64,000 nt of DNA. Source: Rhizomys pruinosus (Eukaryota > Chordata > Mammalia > Rodentia > Spalacidae). Each line of letters starts with the position of its first letter. Position 1 is the stretch's first letter. The notes below the pieces were generated by a model. The model searched no databases, was not told where the DNA came from, and worked only from the letters and a program-made list of their open reading frames with translations. The DNA lies in assembly GCA_009823505.1 (NCBI GenBank), contig VZQC01013830.1, positions 1,312,975-1,376,974 of the forward strand. Direction: 5' to 3'. Below are positions 1-13,284 of the stretch, piece by piece. A program made the translations under genes and the position numbers.

Positions 1-1715
1 TGATCCAAAATCTAGGATCTGTGGTATTAAAATCAATATGTTCTATAAGAGACCTTTAAGCATAGTGCTGCAAAGTTTAGGCAGACGGCAGGATTGCAGG
101 CTTCAGCTGTTAGTAAAGGTAAAGGAAGCAGCCAGGAGACCAGGACCAGGAGCTGCCGAAGGCTTTCAGATGGGTGTGTGAAGATTCTAAATTAAATTCA
201 GGCAGGGAAGTCAGGTTGCAGTGCAAAAGTTTGGTCTTAGACAAGGAGGAACAAGGTCCTCCTGGATAAAGGCTGAACGTGACCTATCTTAGAGGTTATG
301 TGGATGTCCAAAATCCATTACAAACAATGAAACACTTGGTATAAGGAGGAAAACGATCATTTCCCAAATGAGGTTTTAAGATCCCAAAGGTAACTGGGCA
401 AAAAAGTACATTTTTTCGATAGTCTGGCTCCACATAGCTTCCTAGCTGTTCTCCACCCTCTGTCTCTCCAAGGTTCTATGCTACCTGTCCTAGTAGAGAC
501 TATTTATACCGCCGCCAGAACTGTCTCTTGTATCCCATGATTCTTCACTTTTTCTTATGCCATTTCTTCTGCATTGAAATTACCATAAGGTCACATGGAC
601 CAGCAATCAATTTCCAATTCCCAATTCAGGGTTTCAGAGTTCTTGAGAATTCAACAAGTGCCAGGCACCAAAGCAATGCAGTTAGGGTAGAGTGGGCAGG
701 CAGATCTCAGCTCAGAACACAGGCTGGTGAAAGGTTGCTGCACTGATCTGGACCATGCTCATTGCCTTAGGGTCTCCCAGAACACTCTTGGCCACAGATC
801 AATGAAACATGGCCTCTGTGTCAACAGTGTCTCTTTTCTGAGCATTCTGGAACTGCAAGGTCCGCCTTTATCAGGGTCCTTTCAACAGGGATCTCAAGGA
901 CAGAAGGTTTCAGCTTGTACTGCCAGAAGATGCAGTGGATGCAGAGTGCACACACTTGAGTCTCAAGTGGCAGGGAAACACTTTAAAATGTTCATAATAT
1001 TCTGTGTATCCCATAAACCTTGCTGTTTAGAAGGTCTATGCAGTAATATGGTCTTAAGTACTCAGCAGAATTTTATGTGCTTCAGTTTTGTTAGGATTAG
1101 GGTATGTTCACAGACATTACATTTGAAGGGCATTAAGGATTAAGACAAAAGGGTTGCCCCTCAAATATAGAAGGTACTATCAAAAATTATTCTTTTTATT
1201 CACTTCTGCTTTTCTCCTATTCCTGTGCCACCCTGCTTGCATGAGGTGCATGGCATAAGGCAGGTGGGTCCATCCAACTAGCAGAGCACATGAGAGGAGC
1301 AGCTCATCTTCCTGGCAAAGGTTTGGGTGTAGCTTTGTACCACCTGGACTTTTTAGAATTTCTATTTTTTCTTTAATAGTTATGAAGTGTTCTCTTAGGT
1401 CACATGATCTATAGCTAGATAACAAAGGAAACAGTGTCAAACAGAAGGGGGGGGGATGAATAATTATATGTTTCCTTCCTATGACCCAGGGTTGGGTTGT
1501 TAGTATACAAAGCATATAAGGCACATCAGATTTAGAAAATACATCTTAGCTAGGCCTCCTGCTTCATAGTCAAGAGCCAAAAATATCAGTTACATGCACA
1601 ATTAGTTCATAGCTGTGTGAAGAGTAGAATGTGTGTCTTTACCTTTTAATAAGTTTTCTTTTTAGTAAGATTAACCTGGCCTTTGGTTTTATAAAATAGT
1701 ATAAAGGAAGAGGAT
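1..1715. other. Unique-looking intron, nothing recognised
   Basis: No repeat family or coding signal was recognised. There are overlapping ORFs of 72 and 138 codons at 528-1143 and a minus ORF at 1180-1524, but no domain, splice context or codon pattern supports them. A short G run lies near 1447-1455. Confidence 0.5.
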
Positions 1716-1891
1716 TTTATTTTATTTTAAATTTAATTTAACTTAATTTAATTTTATTAGTCCTTTGAGACAGGGTCTCCCTGTAGGCATAGCTGGTCTG
1801 AAATTCATGTAGACCAGGCTAGCCTCAATCTCTCTCTGCCTGCATCTGCCTCCCAAGTGCTGGGGTTAAAGATGTGTGCTATCATATCTAG
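1716..1891 (-). mobile_element. Old B1 SINE, minus strand
   Basis: Antisense B1 landmarks run in order: ttgagacagggtctccctg, gtagaccaggctagcctc, ctgcctcccaagtgctgggg and taaagatgtgtgct. An AT-rich tail (TTTAA/TTTTA units) lies at 1716-1760. Substitutions throughout mark it as old. Confidence 0.8.
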
Positions 1892-4260
1892 TAAGAAGCT
1901 TTTATTTTGGGGAATTATGACACATATTAACTGGTGAGCCCTATATATAGAATCAAAGTCTATTTGGACCCTTTTACTCTCAGGAGAAATTCTAAAACTT
2001 TCTTATTGAAGTCAGCTTTCTTTCCTTACAATATATAATATAAAATATAACAATGCCTATATAACCATGTAATCATAACTATAACTATAGTTAATGTAGA
2101 TTTGGAATTAGAATCTAAGTTGGAACCTCAAAGAGCCAAAGAGCCTGCTATTGAAAGGAAATGGCTTATAAGGTGGAATTTACTTGCCATTTCATTATTG
2201 ACTGAAATTAACATGTAAAATTCACAGGAATATGGGGAAAATCTTTGTCTGTAAACTTCCTGAATAAAATGTTTTCCCTCTCTCTGTCATGGTGGTTTTG
2301 CTGCTTGATTCCTCTCTTGTTTCTCGGTGTACTTACCACCTTCTTGGTCCAATGCTTTGTGTAATCTGATAGGAACATGTGCAGGTTCTTTGCTTTCCTG
2401 TCTGCAAGCTCATCTGTAATGCTGGTGGAAGGAAATTTTCCAAAAGAAATATTTATGTGGGAGTATATGGGTAATCTTGTGATTCAGCTCTTTATTCAGC
2501 AAGTCATGTAGTGAAGATCTCGCAGAGCATAGTAGCAAAAAATATTTCAGTATAAATATGTCTCTTTAAATGAATTTATGATGTAGTTGCAGAGACAAGA
2601 GATTCATATAAATAGTGAGTATATGAAAATTTATACCTGTGTGAAGAAATGGAAGAGACACTTTAGAGTTCATGAATGTAAGAGGCATCATGTGCTGGAG
2701 TAGTTGGGAAGGCTCCTTGGTTGTGGTCATTCGAGATCAGACTGAAAGACTCAGTAGGAAAGAGCTGGGGTTTTCTATGGGATTCCTTCCCAAACCTTGG
2801 ATACTTTTTGCACACATGCTGATCAATACTCAACTAAAGATTTGAGGGGATCCTTTTCATATATCAGAATTTGCTTTACACGTCTAGCTTTTCATTCTCC
2901 AATATTTCTTGCTAACTCTAGATACCTTGGCAAAATCTAGCTACGTTTGCCTGCCAGGTTCCCCTGAGCCATCTGCTGAACTGAGAAATGTATGTGGTTT
3001 TACCTAAGCTGCTTGTCCCTGTGTGTGTCCCAGATTCTCCATGCAGTGGTCTAGGGTAATTGTAAAGCTTGCTTCATTTAGTTCACGTCTCTTGGGGTCC
3101 CTTTATTGATGTTTAATGACAAAAGCATCATTATTTTATATTTCTTCTTTGCTCAAGTTAAAGTTATTTCATGCCCCTTTATCCTGTCTGGAATCAGAAA
3201 TCCATATGTCTGTATGTCTTATTTAATATTCTATTAACTAAGGTCAAGAAAGGTGCACGTTACCTAAGATTTCCTCAGCTACTTGAGTGGCCCAGCTGGC
3301 CTTGAATTCTCTATTTCTGTCTTCTACATAGTGTTTTCTTTTAGTCATATCACACACTGTGACTACTACCGCTCAAGGTAACAGTTTGACCCTAGATTTT
3401 CAAAGACAGTATTTAAATGATAAGAAAGCAGTTCATGGGATCCTGCCTCTTCTTTGATATCTATTTGTTACAGTTTTCTAAGTGATCTGTGACTCTTAGG
3501 AATAAAATTTAAAGTGCTTGCCTACATGAATATTTTGTGAAGATTATTATTTTAGATTTCACAGCTTTATATTGTTTGAAGTTGCTAAAACATGCACTGA
3601 ATTTATGATTTGTCCATGAAAAGATGCAGTTAGATTAAAATGTCCCTTCAACATCCTGTCTATCTCTATAGCTAGAAATTCTATATTTCAAAAATATTCA
3701 AAATTTAGTAATAATGAATGAAATCAGTCCTATGTTTAGGGAGAATATCTCAGGCAGTGGGATTAGGGACCATTTTGGCTGAGAGTGCAAAGTGACATTT
3801 GTATCTTACCAACAAGTTCTTGCTGAAATGAAACCAATAAAAACATCTCAACACGACCATTTATTCTGCTTTATGTATGCTTGTTCTTTTTGTAAGTATC
3901 CTCAGAGAGAGACAGAGGTCATGCTTGCAAAGTCTCTCTGCAAATGATTGAGACACAGAGAACACTCACCACGTGCCGATTTCCTCCCCTAGGTTGTATC
4001 TTTCAGGTGTGAAGCAGGAGACTGTGGTAAGCAGGGTAGGCTCAGGGCACGCATGCCTCTCTTCTTGCTCACTATACTTAAGATTTACAGCTTCGACATT
4101 TCTAAACTTCCTTCCTACCTCAGGACCCTAATGCACGTTATTCTTACTGCAGATTTTTGTCTGACTTCAATACCTTGAATAGCACCTCCCCTCATCAGTA
4201 GATTTCCTCTTCCAGTCTCTGCCACTGTCCTTTTTTACTTCTTTCTTTTTTTCTTCTTTT
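1892..4260. other. AT-rich intron, no gene or clear repeat
   Basis: Nothing coding was recognised. A short B1-like phrase (cagctggccttgaattct) occurs near 3294, but too little surrounds it to call an element. Confidence 0.5.
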
Positions 4261-4482
4261 TTTTAATATGTATGAGTGTACTGTCTGCATGCAGGTCTGT
4301 GCACCCATGTCGTGCAATGCCATGGAGGTCAGAAGAGGGTGTCGGATTCCCCTGGAACTGGAGTTCTCCTGGAATTGGAGTTACAAACGGTTCTTAGCCA
4401 CCATGTGGGTGCTGGGGATCGAACCCGGGTCCTCTGCAAGAGCAGTCAGTGCTCTTAACCGCTAGGCTATTTCTCCAGCCCC
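4261..4482 (-). mobile_element. B2 SINE, minus strand, 17-bp duplication subtype
   Basis: This is antisense B2: T-rich tail, then tgtatgagtgtactgtctgc, gtcagaagagggtgtcgga, gtgggtgctggggatcgaac (B box complement), agtgctcttaaccgct and tttctccagcc. Two adjacent 17-bp copies (ctggaactggagtt, ctcctggaattggagtt) lie inside it. The 65-codon ORF at 4268 is the antisense B2 reading frame and not a gene. Confidence 0.9.
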
Positions 4483-6485
4483 CCTTATTACTTCTTTCAT
4501 TGTGCTTAATAATTCTAGTGTTTGAACCTCATCACAGCCCAGACTTTGTTTGATCTATTTCTTCTGAAGTGGATAACTTGGGTTGCAAGGGTGGGCAGGT
4601 ATTCAGTTCATACTTCTTTGGATCTGTGCTTATAATCTAGTATTATAACAGGGTACTGATGTAGATACTCAGCAGATAATTGCAGAGTTGAGCTCCTAAG
4701 GGAAGTGAGGCAGTCCCCAGAGCACCCTTCTATACAAAGTGTAACCTCATTTCAAAGCCTAGAAGGACTTATAACAATGACTTCTTCCATCCACTTCCCA
4801 CACTGTATACCTCATCAGCTTTGGTGATCAAAACAATAGGGGTAGAAGTCATTCCAGTTTAACGTCATTTGCAGTATGACTTTCTGGCTTTGGAACACCA
4901 TCAGTAGCTTGTGTTGTTTTCAATGTGTGGAGAAGTGACAGGCTTTTATCTTAGCCACCGTCTTTTGTGCCTTGACTGGCTTTGATATGAGACTTTTCTT
5001 GGTGCTTTTGGCCAGTCAGTTTCTGTGAACCAGGGCTCTTTTCCTTCTGGGTGCCCAAGCCTTCTTCTTGTACCACTTTGCACATGGAACAGGGGTCTTA
5101 GCCCCTTGCTTCACCAATTGTTTCTGACTCTGACAAAGTCCTGCCACACTTAGTAATCTGATCAGAGTTTTGCTTTGCTGAGATTCTCCTTTGCTCATTC
5201 TGATAGGACCCTGGGTTTTCTCTCAGGGACAATTTATGCGTGTCATAGGCACCTGTTCCCTCCTCCCTTTACCACACTCCACATGACAAGCTCATTGCAT
5301 TGTTTAGCTATGTCCACTCCCTGTCCATAAATTACTTTTGCCTGGTTTTCCTGGGCCCTTTTGTTTTATCCACAGAATTACTTTGTGGGGTGGGGGATGG
5401 AAGGGTGGGGGTCTTTTTGATTATTCTGGTTGCTGACTGACCGAGCGTTCTCTCTCTGTTATTTGTCATGAACTCTGGTGTCAGTGCCTTTCTTTTCTCC
5501 ATCTCATGCTTTCTCATCATTTTACACACTTATAACTGTCAAATCAGTTCAGTTTTATAAGGCCACCGGTCATGTCTATGGCACTGTTTGAGAGAGAGGT
5601 AGAGAGAGGCATTTCTCTTCTCGGTATTTTTCATCTTCAAATCCTTTAAACATTGTGAGAGTTACCTGCACATACTCTTCAGGACTAGGAATGAACAGTG
5701 ATGATAGTGACGGTGAGTGAAGGCATGGTATTGAATGCTAATTATATTATGGAGGAAATATGGAACCATGAAAGTCCTTGAGCTGGAAAATGACATGGAG
5801 CTCCTCACTGAGTTTTAGGAGAGCAGATCTGACACCACTAAGAAACTTGTACTGTGAGCAGGATACTTAGCATTGGGACACTAAGTTAAGGTCGTATCAG
5901 AGCATCCCAGGTAGCCTGTCAGGTAGGTAGCCACGTTGAACTTGGGCTGTGTAGAGAAGGGAGAGAAGAACTCATGATTGAAGTACATCTGCAGCATAGC
6001 TAATGGAACTTGGCAGTGATTAGAGGTGAGAAAGAAGAGATCCTGAGAGGATTATAGAGTTTGGCTTCTTACCAGGGTGAGGAGTGGAAGAAGAGGAGGG
6101 AAGAGGTTGGGGAGAGAATGAAGGTGCAGGGTGGAGGGGTTAGGAGATGTGATGAGCTTGTTTTTAGTGTCTTGGAACTGAAATGGCAACTGTTCATTAC
6201 ACAACATTTGAAAATATGGCACAGCAGCTCATAGGAAGGCTAGAGCTGGGTACATGGGGAGCCATTTAGGAATTTTGGGAGATGAACCAGAAGAGCAGCC
6301 ACATGTATGTGAAAGGGAGCTAACACTGCTGGTAGCGGGCACGGGACTCCTGTGTGGTATGGACAGTCCCACTGTGCTGCAGGCACTCAGCGAGTGATGG
6401 AGTTTTCTTTCACTGTCAGGAAGGCTTGGGCCTGAGGTTTCCTTCTGCCTTGGCCCACAATGCCATATTTTTCTTGGAGCTTGGA
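4483..6485. other. Intron, mostly unassigned
   Basis: No clear transposon was recognised. A minus-strand stretch at 5016-5198 encodes a very basic 60-residue ORF, treated separately under findings. The purine-rich tract near 6080-6160 looks like simple drift. Confidence 0.5.
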
Positions 6486-6539
6486 GGTAACTATATGTGC
6501 TATGTATGTGCTCTACCACTAAGCTGTATCCTTAGCTAA
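6486..6539 (-). mobile_element. Possible ID-like SINE fragment
   Basis: The phrase gctctaccactaagctgtatccttagct is the complement of the tRNA-derived ID/B4 head (agctcagtggtagagc). Only about 50 bp can be matched, so the call is weak. Confidence 0.35.
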
Positions 6540-8792
6540 ACCATACCCTTCTTGTTTAATTTTCACCCTTTAAAATTCCTTTCCTAGTCTGGGTGCTATC
6601 TTTCCTTTCACATAAGAATCTTTATCCAAAATATTTCCCTTCTCTCCATCTGTCATTCATCTGAAACTGGAGTGTTCAGAGCAAAAGAAAAGAACCATCG
6701 AGGATCGAATTTTGTCTTGTCCCTTGAGGGCACAGTAGGTAGTTGCCTCTTTTTGTAAAGAATACCAGGTGACTGAGACCAATCCAGAAGTGTCTTCCTA
6801 TTTCACACTGGCAATAAGAGAGAACGCATGAAGGAAGCATGTTGTAGAGAGCTGTGCACTTCATCTTGGCTAAAAGTTCAAAGAAAAGTACACCATTTGC
6901 CACCTTTACTGCCAGATCACTGACTGTTCCGGCATGGCATCGCACAGCCTCAAGCTCCTCTCCTTTCTTCCTAATCTGCTTCTTGATAGTGTGCAAGGAG
7001 CCTGAACTGAGTGCAGTTGCTAGCTGTTACCCCACCACACAGAGCAGTGGTCTTGCTGGGAGACAATGGCTGTCTCTACTCCTCTGCATGCATCCCTCCA
7101 TGTCTGAACACGATTACACATGTGTTAGAGGAAGCGTTTGGGATGCTTTCCCTGCCTGCCAGCTTTGCCAAGACCATTGAATTAAGCAGGCAATTTCCTC
7201 TCACTTTGTCTCTTTGTAAATTTCCCAACCATATGGTATGAGGAGATCTTGGATTATAAATAAACAACACTGCTCATACATCTCAGGGTTTTTGTTTTTT
7301 CCTCTAATGGGAATAAATAGAAACCATGGATTTTAACTTGAAAGAAATGTGTTGCAGAAGAAGATAATGTCTCTTTATAAATATATATAAATATTTTTCT
7401 TTCATTTTCCCTTAGGCAGAGTCCTTATATTTTGCTGGGAGTCATGTCTCTGGCCAGATCCCATTTATTTTTTATTGTTGCCATTTTCCAGCCTGGAGGT
7501 AAACTGTTGCTTTAGGCAACATGGTTATAGCCACATGGGCCTGGCCTGATTCCACTGTCCAGATGGGTTTGGTATATCTTTATGCTCCTGGAGATGTCAG
7601 TTTCCTCTGTGTAGGACACAAACTCCCTTCTCTCCTCACCAGTCTTGTTGCAAAGAAATAAAATGATAGGTCCTTGTTCCTCTTCTGGAAAAAAGCCCAG
7701 CTGGGGTATCACACATGTAGGAACTGGAATGCTCAAGCCCTTTGGTAACTGTAGCTTGCCTGTCTTTAAATTGCAGGTTTTTTAAAGCATGAAGCATCAC
7801 AATATTTAGCAGCACTATTGCTTTGTGTGCTGACTATAAAACTCCAGTGAGACAAGAAGGCATGACAACTGCCAAAGACAAAACGCCAGACAGGATGAGG
7901 ACCCTGGGACTAGATGGTTGAGATTCAAAGAAGGCACAGGTCCAAGTGTTGAGTGTAGAACTTAGCCTAAGAAGACACTGAGTTTTGGTATTCTTCAGTG
8001 GTAAGAGAGGTTGTATGATTCAAGAAGAAACTGAAATCTGTTCTAGGCATTGCCAAGTGGGCAACAGTCAGCAGATTGGCCTGGGGCTAAATCTAGCCTA
8101 GCTCTTGTCGCTTCAATTCCTGTGAGCTCAGAACAGTTTTGAATATTTTAAATGCTTGAAAAACTCTAAAGAATGCTACATTGTAGTGCCTTAAAAATAA
8201 GATAAACTCAAAGTTCAATGTCCATGAATAAAGTCTTGCTGGAAATCAGTCATCCTCATTTATTAACATGTTATCTGTGACTGCTTTTTGATATGGTAGC
8301 AGACTTGAGACAGTTGACAAAACCAGCAATATTTATTCTCTGGCCTTGGGCAGCAAAATTTCCTCACCTGTCCTAGAGTATCTGAGATTGTGACTGGAAT
8401 TATGAAGAGCAAGCTCGCAACAGGTGATGAGATTAGCATTGGGCTCACTCATTTGGGTGCTTCCTAGATTCCATCAGTCCACATGATATTCTAATTTCCT
8501 ATTCTTACACAAATCAGTTGTCTAATAAAACAGTTCCCATATCAGCATTACACACTGAACACCATGCACATCGTTTGCCACCAACATGGTAACAGTGGTT
8601 TTAAGGAATTGTTATTTAACCCAGAGAAATGAATATCTAAACATGGAACTTTTTGGCATTGACAGGATATTATTGGAGGTTGGTTTTGAGATGAGAGGCA
8701 TCTTATAGTTAGCCATTAAAAAGCTTTTTATTAAAATATATAAAACCATTCAAAAGGCAATTCATAGAGAGTTGAAGTTAATTCATTTTAAT
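6540..8792. other. Unassigned intron
   Basis: No repeat or gene was recognised. The 106-codon minus ORF at 6676-6996 and its plus-strand shadow at 6854-7180 lack recognisable domains or splice boundaries. A short TATA-rich run lies at 7376-7395. Confidence 0.5.
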
Positions 8793-8809
8793 TAAAATAA
8801 TTCACATTT
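8793..8809. repeat. L1 target-site duplication, left copy
   Basis: Seventeen bases identical to 10266-10282. The site follows the TT/AAAA preference of the L1 endonuclease. Confidence 0.9.
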
Positions 8810-10265
8810 AATGCAATCCCAATTAAAATCCCCAAGAGTTTCTTCACAAGCTTGGGAAAAAAAGTCCTTAATTTTATTCGGAAAAACAAAAGACCCCAAA
8901 TAGCCAAAATAACCCTGAGTGAAAAGAGCAATACAGGGGGATCTCTATAACAGACTTCAAACTATACTACAGGGCTATAGTCATAAAAACAGCTTGGTAC
9001 TGGCACAAAAACAGACCTGTTTACCAATGGAACAAAACTGAAGATCCAAACTTGAACACATGCAATTTCAGCCATCTCATATTTGACAAGGGGGCCAATA
9101 AGACACAATGGAGAAAAAGACAGCATCTTCAGCAAGTGGTGTTGGCAAAACTGGATCACCACTTGTAGAAGAATGAAATTAAACCCCTACCTCTCACCCT
9201 GTACAAAAGTCAACTCCAGATGGATTAAAGACCTCAACGTGAAACCTCAAACTCTGAAGGCCATAGAAGAAAAAGTTGGCAGTAGACTACAAGACATAGG
9301 CATAGGAAAAGACTTCCTAAATCAGACAGCAGCTGTGCAAGAATTAAGGTTGACAATTGATAAATGGGACCTCATTAAACTCAAAAGCTACTGTACATCA
9401 AAAGAAACAATCAAGGAAGTGAAGAGAAATCCCACAGAGTGGGAGGAAACCTTCACCACAGAAACATCTGACAAAACATTGATTTCCAAAATATATAAAC
9501 TACTCAAAAACAAAGAAGAAAGAAAACAAATGACCCACTCAATAGATGGAGCAAAGAGCTGAACAGAGACTTCACAAGTGAGGAATTAGAGATGGCTGAG
9601 AAACATCTTAAGAAGTGTTCAACATCATTAATCATTAAGGAAATACAAATCAAAGCCACTTTAAGATATCATCTTACTCCAATAAAACTGGCTAGGATCA
9701 AGAAAACAAATGATACCAAGTACTGGAGAGGTTGTGGGGAAAGGGGAACACTCATCCACGGCTGTGGGAATGTAAACTCATACAGCCACTATGGAAAGCA
9801 GTGTGGAGAACCCTTGGAAGACTTGGAATGAACTTGCCACCAGACCCAGCCATACCACTCCTAGGTATATACCCACAAGACTCATCCTACTGCAAAGATA
9901 CATGCACATCCATGTTTATTTCAGCTCTGTTCACAATAGCAAGGAGCTAGAACCAACCCAAGTGCTCCTCTGACGAGTGGATAGAGAAAATGTGGTACAT
10001 CTACACAATGGAGTTCTATGCAGCAGTAAAGAAAGATGACATCATGAGCTTTGCAGGTAAATGGCTGGAGCTAGAAGATATCATGCTGATTGAAGTAACA
10101 CAGTCCCAGAAAAACAAATGAAGAATGATATCCCTCATCTGTGGATGCTAGTGCCAATTACCTAATTGTATGGCAAACTGAGCAACATCAATGTGATCTG
10201 AAAACAACTGTGTTTGTATATTGTGAATCCCTTAAAATATAATAAAAAATGAATGAAAAATAAAA
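8810..10265 (+). mobile_element. 5'-truncated L1 with 17-bp target-site duplications
   Basis: The insertion is bounded by identical 17-bp repeats, taaaataattcacattt, at 8793-8809 and 10266-10282, so its ends are exact. It holds the last third of ORF2, downstream of the RT core. The longest open stretch is 9083-9562, and the rest is broken by frameshifts and stops. The C-terminal Cys motif has lost its first Cys (it reads YWRGC). ORF2 ends at about 10151 after SLICGC-like codons broken upstream, followed by a short 3' UTR of about 100 nt and an A-rich tail with AATAAA-like units. Confidence 0.95.
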
Positions 10266-10282
10266 TAAAATAATTCACATTT
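10266..10282. repeat. L1 target-site duplication, right copy
   Basis: Perfect match to 8793-8809, directly after the A-rich tail. Confidence 0.9.
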
Positions 10283-10304
10283 GCATATTCATTTAATTCA
10301 CTTT

Positions 10305-10455
10305 ATTTCCTATAGTGATATATATGACAAGGTCAGAGGACAACTTGGGGTGGGGCAAGTAGGTTTTCTCCTTCTACCCTGTATGTTCTGGGGATTTAAC
10401 TCAGGTCATAAGCACAGCAGCAAGCAACTTAACCACTGAACTGTCTCACTGGCCC
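10305..10455 (-). mobile_element. B3-type SINE, minus strand
   Basis: Antisense B3 landmarks are present: ggtcagaggacaacttg, tctggggatttaactcaggt, gcaagcaacttaaccactgaactgtctcactggccc. It is a tRNA-derived SINE related to B2 and is fairly diverged. Confidence 0.8.
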
Positions 10456-10859
10456 GAGTTATGTTTTTATTTAAGGCCAAATAGTTTTCACATTGTAAAA
10501 AAATATTTGTTCATCCAAGACTCTGCTTCCTCTTGTCCTTTGGTCTAACTTAATGCCTTACTCATCCACTTTATAGCTTGGTAAACTGTGGAATGTTTGG
10601 AGACCACATGCTCATATGTCTGCAGCCCATACTGACCTTTCACCCTCACTGGGTTTAGTTCATCCTTCTATCTAGTGTGGGTGGAAAGCAGAGATGGAAA
10701 TAAATACAAACCCCAGGCTTCACATCTGCTCCTAAGCATCATCAAACATCTACCTCTCATTTGTGGGGGCTGGTCTTCCAAGTATCCTGTCTTCCTTGTT
10801 CTGCGAGGTCGAGGTGCTTCTGAAAAGCTGGTGTGGTTCTTGGAGAAGAAACTGAACTC

Positions 10860-11100
10860 TGTTGTCAAGGCAACCTGGTTTCAAATACTCATTTTGACAC
10901 TTACCAGATAAGTGAACTTTAGCAAATCATTTGGCCCTTTTGAGCCAAGTTTCTTTATTGAAATATTGGGATGAGTGTAAAATATCCACCTTAATATTGA
11001 GTGCCTGACACATGCTTGGTTTCCTTTTAACGTTATATTCTCAGCATTGAGAATAGTGTCAGGCAAACTAGAGGTACTCATAAATATTTGGCAAGTAAAT
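10860..11100 (+). mobile_element. MIR SINE
   Basis: In order it shows a degraded tRNA head, cacttaccagataagtgaac, agcaaatcatttggcccttttgagcc, gtttctttattgaaat and gtgtcaggcaaactagaggtactcataaatattt. This follows the MIR core and 3' end. The edges are approximate. Confidence 0.65.
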
Positions 11101-11304
11101 GAATAATAGATATTTAAAAAGTGACAGTTCCTTTTGTAGTGGGTGGGATGTCTTTCTGGGGGCTTACATTGGCTTGGTGTCTCCTTCTGGGCAGGACAAA
11201 ATATTGCTATGACAGACCCTGGTTAGATGTTCACTGAGACTTTTCTTTCATAGAGGGAAAACACCTTAACTATGTTTTTCAACTTTTGTTCAACAGGTAT
11301 AATC

Positions 11305-11635
11305 CTGAATTAGTTATTTTCTTATTGTCATGACAGAATTCCAGATAAAAGATCTTCTTCAAGAAGGGACCATTCATTTTGGCTCACTTCAGGGGATGTA
11401 GTCAGTCATGGCAGGGAAGACGTGGATGCAGGGACAAGAGGCAATCTTGGTGGTCAATTCTCCTTTTAATTCAGCCTGGAATCTCATCCTATGTGATGGC
11501 ATTCCCACATTCACAGTTGGCTTTCTTATTTCAGTTAAACCTTTGTAGAAACTTTCTTTACAACTTACCCAAAGATGTGCCTCCATGTTGATTTTATATC
11601 TTGTCACACTGACAAGGAAGATTAACCATAACAAG
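11305..11635 (-). mobile_element. ERVL-MaLR type LTR, minus strand
   Basis: It starts like the complement of an ORR1/MT LTR end (ttagttattttcttattgtcatgacag), then ttttggctcacttcagg and catggcaggga, and finishes near ttgtcacactgacaaggaagattaacca. No internal retroviral sequence is attached, so it is a solo LTR. The subfamily is uncertain. Confidence 0.55.
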
Positions 11636-13284
11636 TCCTATGACTCAAATCTGCCTCTTGGGAAAGAAGCTAAGAAGACATAGATATTCCTTCCATCCTG
11701 GCTCCCAAACCCACATCATGTCTCGTATTCTCCTTTTCCCATCTGTAAGACCAACTGTGAGCTCAGACATAAAAGAGGACAAAACAGCCAATCAAAGCCC
11801 TGAGTCTCTGAAGGACAGTATGGAGCAGAGCCCTTCTTTCCTTCCCTTCTCTCACTGTGTCACATTTGACTAGGGTATACATCAAAGATATGGTAACACG
11901 GTCCTAAGTCACTGAAATGCTGGCAGGGTTTGTTATTTCTGTTAGTTGCCTCAGTCTCCCAACTGCTAATGCCCCAGTCCCGTGCTTCCATTCACTTTGT
12001 TCTTTAGCCAGAATGTCTGTTTTCTATTCCCAAGATGTGCTGTGCTTTTCTGGCATCTAGTATCAAACCTTGCATACCACAGATGTTCATTAAACATCTG
12101 TTGATTGATTTCTGGGTCAAACAGTGAAACAGCAGATTCCTATAAAACACAAGCATGTTTTATGTGAGACAGACCTGATGTTTTAGAAGAGATAAACATT
12201 TGGATGTGTTTCTTTACTATGGGATTTTTAGTAGAAAACTCTTAAATAGTTACCTGGAACGTTAAACTAACAACCTTTTAACTGATTTATACAAAATTTT
12301 CAGGGAGGAATCCTGCTATGTAGAGATCCCAATGTGTCAGAATAGTATTGAAGATAGGCCCCATCTGAGAGAGTCTCTTCCCAGGGATAGGTGAGCTAGG
12401 TATTTCTATCCAGAGACTGAAGAAGTGAAGCATCTGTGCCAGAGTTTGTCATCTATATTCAAGGGTTTAATATAGCATCTTCGTAACTTTCTCCATTTTT
12501 AGAAAGCCTTGCCTAACTTTACTTTTATGCTCCTGCTCCTCTGATGAATTGCATGGCCAACATTGATAACCCAGAAAATGACAACTGCTTAGCTTTCTGC
12601 TGCTTCTACAAAGTAGGTCAGAAAATGGAAGGGGGAAGAGAATTACTCTCTTGGACAGAGGTTTTACGGGGGCAGAGAACAGCGGTTGCCCAGAGTTGTT
12701 TTCTTCCATCCATCAACTATCTTGGACATCTTGCCATCATCCCATCCTAACAGTCAATGTAATAACAGAAGTGCAGTTGTGTTTCATGTGCCAAGTTTTA
12801 GGTTAGCGGTCTCTTTATCCATCTGTCAGCTGCTGGGTGTGCTTTAACCTTTTCGAGAGGTCACTGTTTTTCTATTTCTAGGATGGCCAATAACTGGCTG
12901 ATCTGGGGAACAAAAACCTGCCCTTTGATGTTCAGCGACTTGGTATGTGGTGAGGTGTGTGCACTGAGCCTCCCAAGGCTCTGTCTTTGTGGGAAATCAC
13001 ACCCTCATTTATCTCCTTCTCTGTCTTCAGGCTCTAATGTTAGGGAATGCAGCCCAGGATAATCTCCTTTCTCCTCAAAGGCAGTTTCCAGTCTGTTACA
13101 GAGAAGTGGGTTCTGTTAGTGGTGGCTCTGTCCTTGTAGGCGCTCTGACTTGGCATCTTTAAATTCCCTTTACCTGTTTCTCCTTCTCCTCATTCTCTGC
13201 CCATGTCCAGTAATCAGGTGCCATTTCTTCATGTCCTTTTTTGGGTTCTTATAACCTGCTGTCACCCAGCCTAGCCAAATGGAT
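11636..13284. other. Unassigned intron
   Basis: No gene, repeat or regulatory motif could be supported. Short ORFs at 11640, 12467 and 12544 have no recognisable product. Confidence 0.5.

Noticed and set aside
6676..6996. 106-codon minus ORF
   Set aside because: No recognisable protein family and no acceptor/donor pair or poly(A) trace.
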